The notes beneath the pieces were generated by a model, which did not search any database, was not told where the DNA came from, and saw only the letters and a list, made by a program, of their open reading frames with translations. Both the position numbers and the translations under genes were made by a program. Shown one piece after another: positions 35,874 to 43,789 of a stretch of DNA of 64,000 nt. Positions within the stretch are counted from its first letter, which is position 1, and the number at the start of each line of letters is the position of its first letter. The DNA comes from Silvibacterium acidisoli (lineage in GTDB: Bacteria > Acidobacteriota > Terriglobia > Terriglobales > Acidobacteriaceae), in assembly GCA_022870745.1 (NCBI GenBank), contig CP085323.1, positions 4,898,001-4,962,000 of the forward strand, read 5' to 3'.

Positions 35874-36800
35874 ATGAGCAAACGAAATCGATGTCTCAAC
35901 TTATTTCTCGCGCTTCTCTTTTTCGCAGCCCCCATCGCCTGCGCCGCTCAAGCTGCTATTGGCGTCTCGATACGGATAGCACCACCGGCTCTGCCTGTGT
36001 ACACACAACCCCCTTGTCCGACGCCAGGATATCTCTGGACACCCGGATACTGGGCTTATGCAACCTCCGGCTACTACTGGGTGCCGGGCGTATGGGTTGC
36101 GCCGCCACATCCGGGCTTGCTGTGGACACCGCCATACTGGGGTCTCGCCGGAGGCGTATATGCCTTCCACGCGGGCTACTGGGGTCCGCATGTCGGCTTC
36201 TATGGTGGCATCAACTACGGATTTGGCTACGGCGGTATTGGTTTCGCCGGTGGCGCATGGGCGGGAAGCGTCTTTCGTTACAACACTGCGGTGGTGAATG
36301 TAAACACCACGGTCATTCACGACACCTACGTGAATCGAACCGTCATCAACAACACAGTGGTGAACCGCACCAGCTTCAACGGCCCGGGAGGAGTAGCGGT
36401 TCAACCGAACGTACAGGAGCGGATGGCCATGAACGAGCAGCACTTCCAGCCTACAGCCAATCAGTTCTCCCATCAGCAGACAGCAAGTCAGGACCGCAGC
36501 CAGTGGGCCTCAAGCAACGGCGGAAGGCCGGGTACAACTGCGATGAACAGTGTCAACGGGGCCCGTTTCAACCAGCAGGGACGCATTGCGCAGGGCGTAG
36601 CCTCCGGTCAGCTCAACGCTCGCGAAACTGGACGTCTTGAGAATCAGGAGGCTCGTACCAATCAAGAAATTCGCCAGGACCGCCAGGCGAATGGTGGCAG
36701 ACTCTCTTCCCAAGAACGGCAGCAGATACGGCAGCAGCAAAACAGAACCAGCCGCCATATTTATAACCAGAAGCATGATGCTCAGCACGCCCCGCGCTAG
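35874..36800 (+). CDS. YXWGXW/WxxGY-repeat exported protein
   Basis: A 308-residue exported protein. A signal peptide (LFLALLFFAAPIACAAQA) precedes aromatic repeats: PGYLWTPGYWAY, SGYYWVPGVWV, PGLLWTPPYWG, AFHAGYWGPHVG, the pattern of YXWGXW-repeat proteins. A Gly-rich stretch (GGINYGFGYGGIGFAGGAW) and an Asn/Val/Thr-rich beta segment (VNVNTTVIHDTYVNRTVINN) follow. The last ~75 residues (RIAQGVASGQL ... NRTSRHIYNQKHD) match the 118-residue protein at 34845. Function is unknown; surface or envelope association is likely. It closes the plus-strand run after the Spy-like gene, 60 bases apart, and is followed by a tetraloop hairpin. Confidence 0.8.
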   Translation: MSKRNRCLNLFLALLFFAAPIACAAQAAIGVSIRIAPPALPVYTQPPCPTPGYLWTPGYWAYATSGYYWVPGVWVAPPHPGLLWTPPYWGLAGGVYAFHAGYWGPHVGFYGGINYGFGYGGIGFAGGAWAGSVFRYNTAVVNVNTTVIHDTYVNRTVINNTVVNRTSFNGPGGVAVQPNVQERMAMNEQHFQPTANQFSHQQTASQDRSQWASSNGGRPGTTAMNSVNGARFNQQGRIAQGVASGQLNARETGRLENQEARTNQEIRQDRQANGGRLSSQERQQIRQQQNRTSRHIYNQKHDAQHAPR

Positions 36801-36847
36801 CGTCTGCCACTAAGGGTTTGACGGCCACCGAGGTCACGGAAATGGCA

Positions 36848-36877
36848 CGGTTGTGACAGCGCAAGCTGGCACAACCG
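36848..36877. terminator. GNRA-capped hairpin terminator
   Basis: CGGTTGTG (36848-36855) pairs with CACAACCG (36870-36877). Inside, CAGC/GCTG pairs around a GCAA tetraloop, giving a 12-pair stem with one mismatch. It lies 47 bases after the YXWGXW gene and faces the convergent aldo/keto reductase gene. No clear T-run follows. Confidence 0.55.
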
Positions 36878-36998
36878 GACGCCATCCTCCCTCAGCAGGC
36901 TGGCAACCTTATCAATGAAACTAGAGACGGATCGAAAGAGACCGACCACACAGCTGGACACGAGCGATGCAAGAGCGGCTCGTGGCCAGCTGCATTTT

Positions 36999-37970
36999 TT
37001 ATTTGCCTGCGTCTCCACGACGGTATTCAACGCTGAGGTCGTCGAGTTTCTGTTTTATTTCCGGATCGAGTGAAGCGTCGACTGCCGCGATGGTATCCCC
37101 AAGCTGATCCGTATTACTTGCACCCAGGATCACGGAAGTGATCGTGGGATTAGCCAGAATCCACGCAATGGAAACGGTCGCGATGGGCTTACCGACAGAC
37201 TCGGCAACCGTGCTCACCTTCTTCACCGTTTCAAACTCCTTCTCACGCCAGTAGCGCGCGGAGTACATGGAGCCAGCTGCGAATCGTCCGCTATCGGGAG
37301 TCTCTTCGAATTTATAACGGCCGCTCAAGAGGCCGCCAGCCAGCGGATTGTAGGAAAAGACCGCGACGTTTTCTTCCTGCGCGAGCGGAAAGAGTTCACG
37401 CTCGACCTCACGGAAGAGCAGGCTATAACGAGGCTGCACCGAAACATAGCGGGCAAGCTTCAAAGCTTCCTGTCGTCCGAGAGACTTCGCAAGGCGATAG
37501 GTCAGGAAGTTGGAGACGCCGATGTAGCGGGCCTTGCCTGAACGAACAATCGTATCCATGGCTTCGACCGTCTCGTCGATCGGGGTTGAAAGATCGTCCA
37601 TGTGGACCGAATAGATGTCGATGTAATCGGTGTTTAGCCGCTGCAGCGAAGCGTCGATCGCGTCGAGAAGATGCTTACGAGATGTGCCCTGATCCCAGGC
37701 GGAGGGCCCAATCTTGTGGCCAGCCTTCGTGCTGACAACGAATCGCTCGCGCCTGCCTTTGAGCAAGCGGCCAAGAATTTCCTCAGAACTTCCCGAAGCA
37801 CCGCCAGGCGGATAGATGTCGGCCGTATCGAGGAAATTGACACCCGCTTCCTCAGCCCTGTCGATCATGCGACCAGCCTCTGCTTCGTCCGTCTTCGCGC
37901 CAAATGTTCCGGTCCCGAGACACATGCGGGATACTGTCAGTCCCGTATTTCCAAATCTCTTGAATTCCAT
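36999..37970 (-). CDS. Aldo/keto reductase
   Basis: A 323-residue NADPH-dependent oxidoreductase of the (beta/alpha)8 AKR superfamily. Seen: the start strand 'RFGNTGLTVSRMCLGTGTFG', the active-site 'NFLDTADIYPPGGASGSSEE' (Asp and Tyr), 'VVSTKAGHK' (Lys) and 'IDIYSVHMDD' (His), completing the Asp-Tyr-Lys-His tetrad. The C-terminal cofactor region 'TSVILGASNTDQLGDTIAAV' is standard. Length is typical. A GGAGAG lies before the ATG. It diverges from a TetR gene with a 28-base palindrome between them, so it is very likely repressed by that TetR protein and induced by an aldehyde/ketone or xenobiotic. Confidence 0.92.
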   Translation of the reverse strand: MEFKRFGNTGLTVSRMCLGTGTFGAKTDEAEAGRMIDRAEEAGVNFLDTADIYPPGGASGSSEEILGRLLKGRRERFVVSTKAGHKIGPSAWDQGTSRKHLLDAIDASLQRLNTDYIDIYSVHMDDLSTPIDETVEAMDTIVRSGKARYIGVSNFLTYRLAKSLGRQEALKLARYVSVQPRYSLLFREVERELFPLAQEENVAVFSYNPLAGGLLSGRYKFEETPDSGRFAAGSMYSARYWREKEFETVKKVSTVAESVGKPIATVSIAWILANPTITSVILGASNTDQLGDTIAAVDASLDPEIKQKLDDLSVEYRRGDAGK

Positions 37971-37997
37971 CGTTGCTCTCCGTCAGTGATTCTTGCG

Positions 37998-38025
37998 TTT
38001 AAATATAGCGTTCGCTATATTTAAA
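37998..38025. promoter_or_regulatory. 28-base palindromic TetR operator
   Basis: Perfect 13-base arms TTTAAATATAGCG (37998-38010) and CGCTATATTTAAA (38013-38025) around TT. It lies 27 bases before the aldo/keto reductase start and 59 bases before the divergent TetR start. Its TATAGCG/CGCTATA core is the kind of site TetR/AcrR dimers bind. It would control both genes. Confidence 0.85.
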
Positions 38026-38084
38026 GAAGTAGATGGCGTTGAGACAAGGTCGATTCAGAAAAACGTCTTCGAAAAGGGGGATCC

Positions 38085-38666
38085 ATGAGCCGCACGCGCG
38101 TACTGGATATCGACAAGGCAGTGCATACTGCCATGAACTTGTTCTGGCGCAAGGGCTACGACCAGACCTCGTTGGCGGAGCTCACAGCCGAGATGGGAGT
38201 GACGCCCCCCAGCTTCTATTTCGCCTTCGCGAGCAAAGATAACCTCTTCCGGAAGGTTGTCGATTACTACGCTTCTAACTATCTCGCGTTCATGAACGAG
38301 GCGCTACTCAAGCCCACAGCAAGAAAGGTTGCCGAGACGATACTTTTCGGCTGCGTGGAGGCGTACACGCGCTCAGGCATGCCGCCGGGCTGCCTGATAG
38401 TGAACAACTCGATGCCTTGTGCAGACGATGCCCTTGAAATCCGGAGAGAGCTGTCGCAGGCCAGGGATGTGCGCTTCAAACAGCTGCGCAAACGATTTCG
38501 GGATGCGAAGGCCGCAGGTGACTTGCCCATAGATTCCGACCCTGCAGAGCTTGCGCGTTACTTGATGAGTTTGCGCTGGGGTATGGCGATCGAGGCGCAA
38601 TCGGGAGCAACGCGAAGAGATCTTGAGAAGATTGCAGAGCGTGCCTTGCAGGCCTGGCCTGCTTAA
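38085..38666 (+). CDS. TetR/AcrR family repressor (aldo/keto reductase locus)
   Basis: A 193-residue regulator. The N-terminal HTH reads 'ALNLFWRKGYDQTSLAELTA'-like (MNLFWRKGYDQTSLAELTAE, then MGVTPPSFYFAFASKDNLF), the standard TetR_N pattern of helix-turn-helix plus the conserved Phe-x-x-Lys-x-x-Leu. The C-terminal ligand domain has 'CVEAYTRSGMPPGCLIVNNS' and a Cys near the pocket, recalling the TetR_C subgroup near reductases and nitroreductases. AAGGGGG precedes ATG 38085. It diverges from the aldo/keto reductase across the palindrome at 37998-38025, which it most likely binds. Inducer unknown. Confidence 0.9.
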   Translation: MSRTRVLDIDKAVHTAMNLFWRKGYDQTSLAELTAEMGVTPPSFYFAFASKDNLFRKVVDYYASNYLAFMNEALLKPTARKVAETILFGCVEAYTRSGMPPGCLIVNNSMPCADDALEIRRELSQARDVRFKQLRKRFRDAKAAGDLPIDSDPAELARYLMSLRWGMAIEAQSGATRRDLEKIAERALQAWPA

Positions 38667-38695
38667 GCGACGTATCGAGTGAGCAATCCCCTGCT

Positions 38696-39259
38696 CTACC
38701 CCGGGAATAATCCTGCGGCCCGATAACTTTCGATGAGACTGTCATAGAGAGAGATATCTGCCCTGCTTCTGGCCACGAGTTGAGCGCCGACAATCCCGGA
38801 GTAGATAGCGCGCGCTCTCTTCTCAGCCTCCTTGGGAGTAACGATCTTTGCGGCAATCAGCGTCTTCTTGAGCCACGCTACATTCACATCGGCGAATGCC
38901 TGAACCTCTGTCTTCACTTCGTCAGGTATATCGTCGAACTGGGCGGACATGAAGCTGCATAGGCAGATGCGGTTGTCGTTCTCAAGAGCCCAGCGAAAGG
39001 TCTCAGGATAACGGCGCAGCGCGTCGATCGGTTTCGCGGAGTTTTGCAGCAGAGATTCCAGACACGCCGCGTCATCCTCCCAGTAGCGCCTCGCCACCGC
39101 TTTCGCCAGTTCGGCCTTGCTCGGGAAATAATAGTAGATACTTGCGGCCTTGATGCCGACCTGGGCAGCCAGATCGCGAAAGTTCAAGCCCGCATATCCG
39201 TGGGCCTGCGCAACCAGTTTTGCCGCAGCTAGAATGTCTTCGCGAGCATTTCCACTCAT
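38696..39259 (-). CDS. TetR/AcrR family repressor (amidase locus)
   Basis: A 187-residue regulator. The TetR_N HTH is 'ILAAAKLVAQAHGYAGLNFR' then DLAAQVGIKAASIYYYFPSKAELAK, a textbook match (YYYFPSK). The C-terminal half ('NDNRICLCSFMSAQFDDIPD') resembles the TetR_C subgroup with a short acidic loop. The TTG at 39265 is possible but ATG 39259 has GGAGG at a better distance. The gene ends 29 bases from the convergent TetR gene, with which it shares no operon. It diverges from the amidase across two inverted-repeat sites, presumably its operators. Confidence 0.9.
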   Translation of the reverse strand: MSGNAREDILAAAKLVAQAHGYAGLNFRDLAAQVGIKAASIYYYFPSKAELAKAVARRYWEDDAACLESLLQNSAKPIDALRRYPETFRWALENDNRICLCSFMSAQFDDIPDEVKTEVQAFADVNVAWLKKTLIAAKIVTPKEAEKRARAIYSGIVGAQLVARSRADISLYDSLIESYRAAGLFPG

Positions 39260-39303
39260 AGTCAAGCCTCCAGACTCAGTACAAATTTCTCTGACTTTCT
39301 GAA

Positions 39304-39358
39304 TCTACCATGTGGCAGGTAGAATCTCAAACCGTACAACCTGTCAACCGGCAGGTAG
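39304..39358. promoter_or_regulatory. Two tandem operator-like sites between TetR and amidase genes
   Basis: The word GGCAGGTAGA occurs at 39314-39323 and 39350-39359. Each is the right half of an inverted repeat: TCTACC (39304-39309) with GGTAGA (39318-39323), and ACCTG (39339-39343) with CAGGT (39352-39356). Two related sites in a 109-base divergent gap fit cooperative binding by the adjacent TetR protein. The second site overlaps the amidase ribosome-binding zone. Confidence 0.6.
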
Positions 39359-39368
39359 AGAGGCGAAT

Positions 39369-40775
39369 ATGAATACTGAACTGACCAAGTACGACGCAAC
39401 GAAGCTTGCTGAACTGATCCGCTCACGCGAGATCTCTCCGGTCGAAGTCATGAAGGCTCACCTGGACCGCATCGAGACGGTGAACCCAAAGGTAAACGCG
39501 ATTGTTACGATCGCCGGCGATGCCCTGCAGGCCGCCCAGGAAGCGGAGGCAATGTTATGGCGAGGTGAGCCAATCGGGCCGCTGCACGGTGTGCCGTTCA
39601 CGGCGAAGGATTCGATCGACACGGCGGGGGTGCCGACCCAGCGTGGCACACCCATCTTCAAGGGCCGCACGCCCAACGCCGATGCCACCAGCGTTGCACG
39701 TCTGAAGAAAGCTGGAGGCATTCTGCTGGCAAAGACAAATCTTCCCGAGTTCTCTTACGGCATCGAAAGCGACAATCTCCTCACCGGCCGCACGAACAAC
39801 CCATGGAACCCCGACCTGACTCCGGGAGGTTCCAGCGGCGGTGAATCGGCGGCGATAGCAGCCGGCATGTCTCCGTTAGGTCTCGGCACCGACCTTGCGA
39901 TCTCTGTGCGTGGCCCTGCTGCCCACACGGGCATCGTGTCACTGAAGGCAACACATGGACGAGTGCCCATGACTGGCATCTGGCCCCGTGAGCCACGCCG
40001 CTTCTGGCACGTAGGCCCGATGGCGCGGAGTATCCGCGATCTGTCGCTGGCTTATGCGCAGCTCGCCGGCCCTGACGGGCAGGACGGCTACTCCAGCAGC
40101 GCCATTCCTTTTGATAACGGCATCGGCTCCAGCAAGTCTACGCTTCGTGTCGGCTGGCTGGTCGAACCGGGATTTGGGCCAATTGATCCGGAGACAGCTA
40201 CAACGGTGCAAGCGGCGGCGGAAGCGCTCAAGAATTTCGGACACACAGTCCAGCCTGTACGCATTCCTGCATTGGAGCGCGATTTTGCACTCGATGTCTT
40301 CAGCCGCCTGCATGTTCTCGAGATGAAGCCAGGCTTTGTGAAGACGACAGCAGGCCGTCGTAGCGAGGAGATTGGCGACATGGCCAGGTTCATGCTCTCG
40401 CTGCCCGACACACCAGCGGCCGACTACATCGATGCAGCGCAGGCTGCGGAGCGCTTGAAGGATAGTTATGCCGAATACTTTCAGAAGTACGACGTACTGC
40501 TTACCCCTGTGCTGCCCACTCCCTCCTTCAAGCACGGCCAGCAGGAGTTACAGATCAACGGGCAGACGGTGAACATCATGGGCATCATGTCCGCGACAAG
40601 CCCGCTGAACGTGACCGGCCTGCCGGGTGTTTCCATGCGTTTCGGCACAAGCCACGACGGAATGCCGATCGGGGTGCAGATCGTCGGCAGCTGGCAAGCC
40701 GAATCCACGATTCTGCACGTGGCTTCGCTTCTCGAAGAAGTAAGTCCTGTACGGAATCTTCATCCGAACCTCTGA
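39369..40775 (+). CDS. Amidase (amidase-signature family)
   Basis: A 468-residue enzyme that hydrolyses amide bonds by a Ser-cisSer-Lys triad. Lys is in 'FTAKDSIDTAGVPTQRGTP', the cis-Ser in the Gly/Ser-rich 'GGSSGGESAAIAAG', and the nucleophile Ser in 'GTDLAISVRGPAAHTG'. That last stretch lacks the usual Gly-Gly before the Ser (family form DxGGSIR), so the oxyanion loop is a variant. C-terminal 'VNVTGLPGVSMRFG'-like (LNVTGLPGVSMRFGTSHDGM) and 'IGVQIVG' are typical. ATG 39369 after GAGAGG is chosen; the frame is open to 39312. It diverges from a TetR gene that likely controls it. Substrate unknown. Confidence 0.9.
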   Translation: MNTELTKYDATKLAELIRSREISPVEVMKAHLDRIETVNPKVNAIVTIAGDALQAAQEAEAMLWRGEPIGPLHGVPFTAKDSIDTAGVPTQRGTPIFKGRTPNADATSVARLKKAGGILLAKTNLPEFSYGIESDNLLTGRTNNPWNPDLTPGGSSGGESAAIAAGMSPLGLGTDLAISVRGPAAHTGIVSLKATHGRVPMTGIWPREPRRFWHVGPMARSIRDLSLAYAQLAGPDGQDGYSSSAIPFDNGIGSSKSTLRVGWLVEPGFGPIDPETATTVQAAAEALKNFGHTVQPVRIPALERDFALDVFSRLHVLEMKPGFVKTTAGRRSEEIGDMARFMLSLPDTPAADYIDAAQAAERLKDSYAEYFQKYDVLLTPVLPTPSFKHGQQELQINGQTVNIMGIMSATSPLNVTGLPGVSMRFGTSHDGMPIGVQIVGSWQAESTILHVASLLEEVSPVRNLHPNL

Positions 40776-40884
40776 GGAATACAGGCGACTTCACCATTAG
40801 GGGAAGTAAAACCGCACATCACACAGCGAGATCGGCACCTGCGTTCTCAACTGGTATTCGTTGCTTCACTGCTATCCGTACAGT

Positions 40885-40920
40885 CAGCGCATGGATGAAC
40901 TTACGTTCATCCATGCGCTG
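40885..40920. terminator. Perfect 16-base-pair hairpin after the amidase gene
   Basis: CAGCGCATGGATGAAC (40885-40900) and GTTCATCCATGCGCTG (40905-40920) form perfect arms with a four-base TTAC loop, about 110 bases after the amidase stop. No T-run follows, but stem length and position favour a terminator or a strong mRNA 3' end. Confidence 0.65.
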
Positions 40921-40990
40921 ATCGCCATCGTGAGCCATCACATTAGTTAAATGCGATTTCAGGCATCCCACAGGATGTCGTCTCAGACTT

Positions 40991-41011
40991 AGAATTCAAG
41001 AATTTAGAATT
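40991..41011. promoter_or_regulatory. Three AGAATT repeats upstream of the metal transporter gene
   Basis: AGAATT occurs at 40991-40996, 40999-41004 and 41006-41011, ending 44 bases before the ATG at 41056. The array is AT-rich against its surroundings and could be a metalloregulator site (Fur/Irr-like boxes contain similar TTAGAATT words) or promoter -10/-35 material. No consensus match was confirmed. Confidence 0.35.
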
Positions 41012-41055
41012 GGCAGGAATCGCACATCGAGATTCAGTCGAGGTCACAGATCACC

Positions 41056-42249
41056 ATGGCCAGCCAAGATCAAACGAACGTCCTTTCTGTACTGGAAGCC
41101 AATTGGCAGGCAGAGATGGAAGGCTTCCACACCTACACGGCGCTCTCCCAGGATGAGGCCGATGCGCATCGTCGACATGTATTGCGTGGCCTTGCAATGG
41201 CCGAGAAACATCATGCTGACCTATGGGCCTCACGCATAAAAGAACTTGGTGGGACAGAACCGCGATACGATGGCAAGCCCAACGGCCAGGTGGACTCACT
41301 CGCGCAGCGTGTGGGAGGCGCCGACCTTGCCTTGCGGAGGCTCGAGATCGATGAAAGCAGAGATATCGCGAAGTACGGCAAACAACTCGAGACGCTTGGC
41401 GACCAGCAGAGCATCGCAATTCTGCGGGAGGTGATCGCGGACGAGACCGAACATTACCGAACGCTGGCGGGTCTGATTCGGTCGCGAGGTGCGCTGCCTG
41501 CATTACCGGTAGAGCAAGCGCAGGCAGCCCTTGATGAATTGGTTGCGGCTCGAGAGAAAGGCCAGCCGCACGCCGCCGGCTGGGTGGGCGATGCAATCTA
41601 CGGCATCAACGACGGGCTGGGTTCGATCTTCGGTATCGTCTCGGGCGTGTCGGGCGCGACACTCGGCAACAGTCATTTTGTACTGATTGCCGGCATGGCC
41701 GGCATGATCGCCAGCGCGCTCTCGATGGGATCCGGTGCATACCTGGCGGCGAAGAGCGAAAGGGAGATCTACGAGGCCGAGTACGCCCGGGAACGTGAAG
41801 CGGTCAACGAGAACGAGGCAGAAGCACGGGAGATACTGACGCTCAGCTACCAGATTCGCGGAATACCGGAAGATGATGCTAAGCGGTTTGTTGAGCATCT
41901 CGCCAGGGACCGGCAACAGCTCATCAAGGCGCTCGCCAAGGAACGTCTGGACACGACCGAGGAGGCGCTGAGGAAACCGCTGGTGTCCGCTGTCTCAGGC
42001 GCACTATCCACAGCTGCGGGTGCCTTCATCCCCATTGTTCCCTTCTTCTTCATGAATGGGATTCCTGCAGTGATCGTGGCTGCTGTTATTTCACTGGCAG
42101 CACACTTCGCGGTCGGAGCCGCGAAATCATTGATCACGATCCGTTCATGGTGGTCCAGCGGATTTGAGATGACCTGGATCGGGGCAGTGGAGGGTGTTGT
42201 GACATATCTGATTGGAATCGGACTGGGCAAAATCGGTGGAGGATCGTAA
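41056..42249 (+). CDS. Membrane-bound ferritin-like/VIT1 fusion (MbfA-type iron/manganese transporter)
   Basis: A 397-residue fusion protein. Residues about 8-145 form a rubrerythrin/ferritin-like four-helix domain with carboxylate/His ligands in 'EANWQAEMEGFHTY', 'AEKHHADLW', 'DESRDIAKYG' and 'ADETEHYRTL'. Residues about 165-397 are a VIT1/CCC1 transporter with several TM helices ('GINDGLGSIFGIVSGVSGAT', 'MIASALSMGSGAYLAAKSER', 'FIPIVPFFFMNGIPAVIVAA'). MbfA-type proteins export iron or manganese, protecting against peroxide and iron stress in rhizobia. Length and order match. It is a single-gene unit ended by the hairpin at 42255-42288. Metal choice is not decided by sequence. Confidence 0.9.
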   Translation: MASQDQTNVLSVLEANWQAEMEGFHTYTALSQDEADAHRRHVLRGLAMAEKHHADLWASRIKELGGTEPRYDGKPNGQVDSLAQRVGGADLALRRLEIDESRDIAKYGKQLETLGDQQSIAILREVIADETEHYRTLAGLIRSRGALPALPVEQAQAALDELVAAREKGQPHAAGWVGDAIYGINDGLGSIFGIVSGVSGATLGNSHFVLIAGMAGMIASALSMGSGAYLAAKSEREIYEAEYAREREAVNENEAEAREILTLSYQIRGIPEDDAKRFVEHLARDRQQLIKALAKERLDTTEEALRKPLVSAVSGALSTAAGAFIPIVPFFFMNGIPAVIVAAVISLAAHFAVGAAKSLITIRSWWSSGFEMTWIGAVEGVVTYLIGIGLGKIGGGS

Positions 42250-42254
42250 ACGTC

Positions 42255-42288
42255 ACGACTGAATCGGCATGTACCCCGATTCAGTCGT
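42255..42288. terminator. Bidirectional hairpin terminator
   Basis: Perfect 13-base arms ACGACTGAATCGG (42255-42267) and CCGATTCAGTCGT (42276-42288) with an eight-base loop, starting six bases after the transporter stop and 35 bases from the convergent kinase stop. Confidence 0.8.
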
Positions 42289-42322
42289 TAAGAGCTGGGC
42301 TGACTGCCCACAGCGGATGCGA

Positions 42323-43789
42323 TCAGGCCCTGGCAGCAATGACATCGTGAACAGAACCTCCGGATCGCTTCGTTAATGGAATCTCGATGCTCAATCGAAT
42401 TCCGCCGGAAAGCCTATTGCTCGCGGAAACGGCGCCACCGTGGGCCCGGACTACCGCCTGCACAAAGGCGAGGCCCAGACCGTACCCACGCGAGTCGCGG
42501 CCCTTGACTCGTTGCTGGAAGAGCCTGCTTTGCACCGCAATATCGAATCCAGGCCCATTGTCCTCAACCGTCAGAACTGCGACCTTTTCATCGGCATGGA
42601 GAGAGATTTGTACATTGCAGCATGGCGGCAAATGCTTTATCTCGTTGTCGAGAAGGTTCGCAAGGACACGGTGGATGAGAGCGGCATCGACAAGCACCTG
42701 GCAGCTGTCCAGGATCTTGACGGAAACCTGGATTCCTTTCTCTGCCATGGATGGCTCGTAGAGAGCGATCATGTCCCTCACCAGTTCGTCCAACAGGATC
42801 TCCCGTCGGGACAGCCTGAGAGCATCGGCTTTTGCCTCTGCAACATCCAGCGATGCATTGAGAAAATCAGTGAGCCTGTCGAGTTCATCGATTGCGGCGG
42901 CGATCGGCTCGATCTGGTCTGCCTTCAGGTCCCTGGATAAACTCACCTCCAGCTTGCCGCGCACAGCGGTAAGTGGACTTCTCAAATCGTGTGCCAGGGC
43001 GCCGGTGATCGTGTGCAGTTGGTGGACAGTGTTTTCTATCCGGTCGAGCATGCGGTTCAGAGTTCTGGCGAGATGGCCGACCTCATCTTTGCCCGTAAGG
43101 TTCGGCACCCTGCTGGTCAGGTCGGATTCGCCGATATGGGATGCGGCTTCCGTTATCTCTCGAACGTAGCCCAGCATCCTTCTCGTTGTATAAAACACGA
43201 TGACGAAGCCGAGCAGCACGATGAGCAGCCAGATAAAGACGAAGCGAATCATCATGTCGCGTAATACGCGGAGTTCGTCCTGTTCCGAAAGACCAAGATA
43301 GATGTAGCTGCCATCTGCAATGCGGGTTGCGGCTACACGAAAGGGATAGCTCGTCCCTCGTACCTTCACATCCCGGGGAACACCGGCCAGGACTCTTGAA
43401 GACCGGATGGCCTCCAGGTGTTTGAGTCCGTCGCCCTCGCCCACCCAGAGCCTCGGTGGACCATCCTCTGCCGCCTGCAGGAAGAAGACCGCGCTATTGT
43501 CGACGCCCTGACCCTTCCGCTGATTCGGCACCTCACGACTCGCAAGCTCAGCAACCTCACCGACGACCCGGTCGTAGAGATTGTCCTTTGGAGTGCGCCC
43601 TGCGACGTCGCCAAGAACTGCCACTTCGCCCGATAGCCACGCGTCGCTCCGTTGCTGTATCTGGCTGACCATGAACTGCTGCAACATGGCAAAGACGATC
43701 AGCGTACCGACCGCGAACGCAAGCGTAGCCCAGAGAGAGATACGCCAGGCAGCACTTCGAGTCACAGGATCAGGCGGCGGTGACGACAT
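42323..43789 (-). CDS. Sensor histidine kinase (HAMP-HisKA-HATPase, QseC/PhoQ-like)
   Basis: A 488-residue kinase. TM1 (LWATLAFAVGTLIVFAMLQQ, about 18-38) and TM2 (FIWLLIVLLGFVIVFYTTRR, about 190-210) enclose a ~150-residue periplasmic sensor. A HAMP linker, HisKA with phospho-acceptor His in 'GALAHDLRSPLTAVRG', and HATPase follow (NLLDNEIKHLPP, VEDNGPGFD, GYGLGLAFVQ). The N-box has Glu-Ile-Lys-His where Ala-Ile-Lys-Tyr/Phe is more usual, but the key Asn residues remain. Its ATG lies 20 bases inside the upstream response-regulator gene, with AGAGGAA before it, so the two are coupled. The signal is unknown. Confidence 0.93.
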   Translation of the reverse strand: MSSPPPDPVTRSAAWRISLWATLAFAVGTLIVFAMLQQFMVSQIQQRSDAWLSGEVAVLGDVAGRTPKDNLYDRVVGEVAELASREVPNQRKGQGVDNSAVFFLQAAEDGPPRLWVGEGDGLKHLEAIRSSRVLAGVPRDVKVRGTSYPFRVAATRIADGSYIYLGLSEQDELRVLRDMMIRFVFIWLLIVLLGFVIVFYTTRRMLGYVREITEAASHIGESDLTSRVPNLTGKDEVGHLARTLNRMLDRIENTVHQLHTITGALAHDLRSPLTAVRGKLEVSLSRDLKADQIEPIAAAIDELDRLTDFLNASLDVAEAKADALRLSRREILLDELVRDMIALYEPSMAEKGIQVSVKILDSCQVLVDAALIHRVLANLLDNEIKHLPPCCNVQISLHADEKVAVLTVEDNGPGFDIAVQSRLFQQRVKGRDSRGYGLGLAFVQAVVRAHGGAVSASNRLSGGIRLSIEIPLTKRSGGSVHDVIAARA

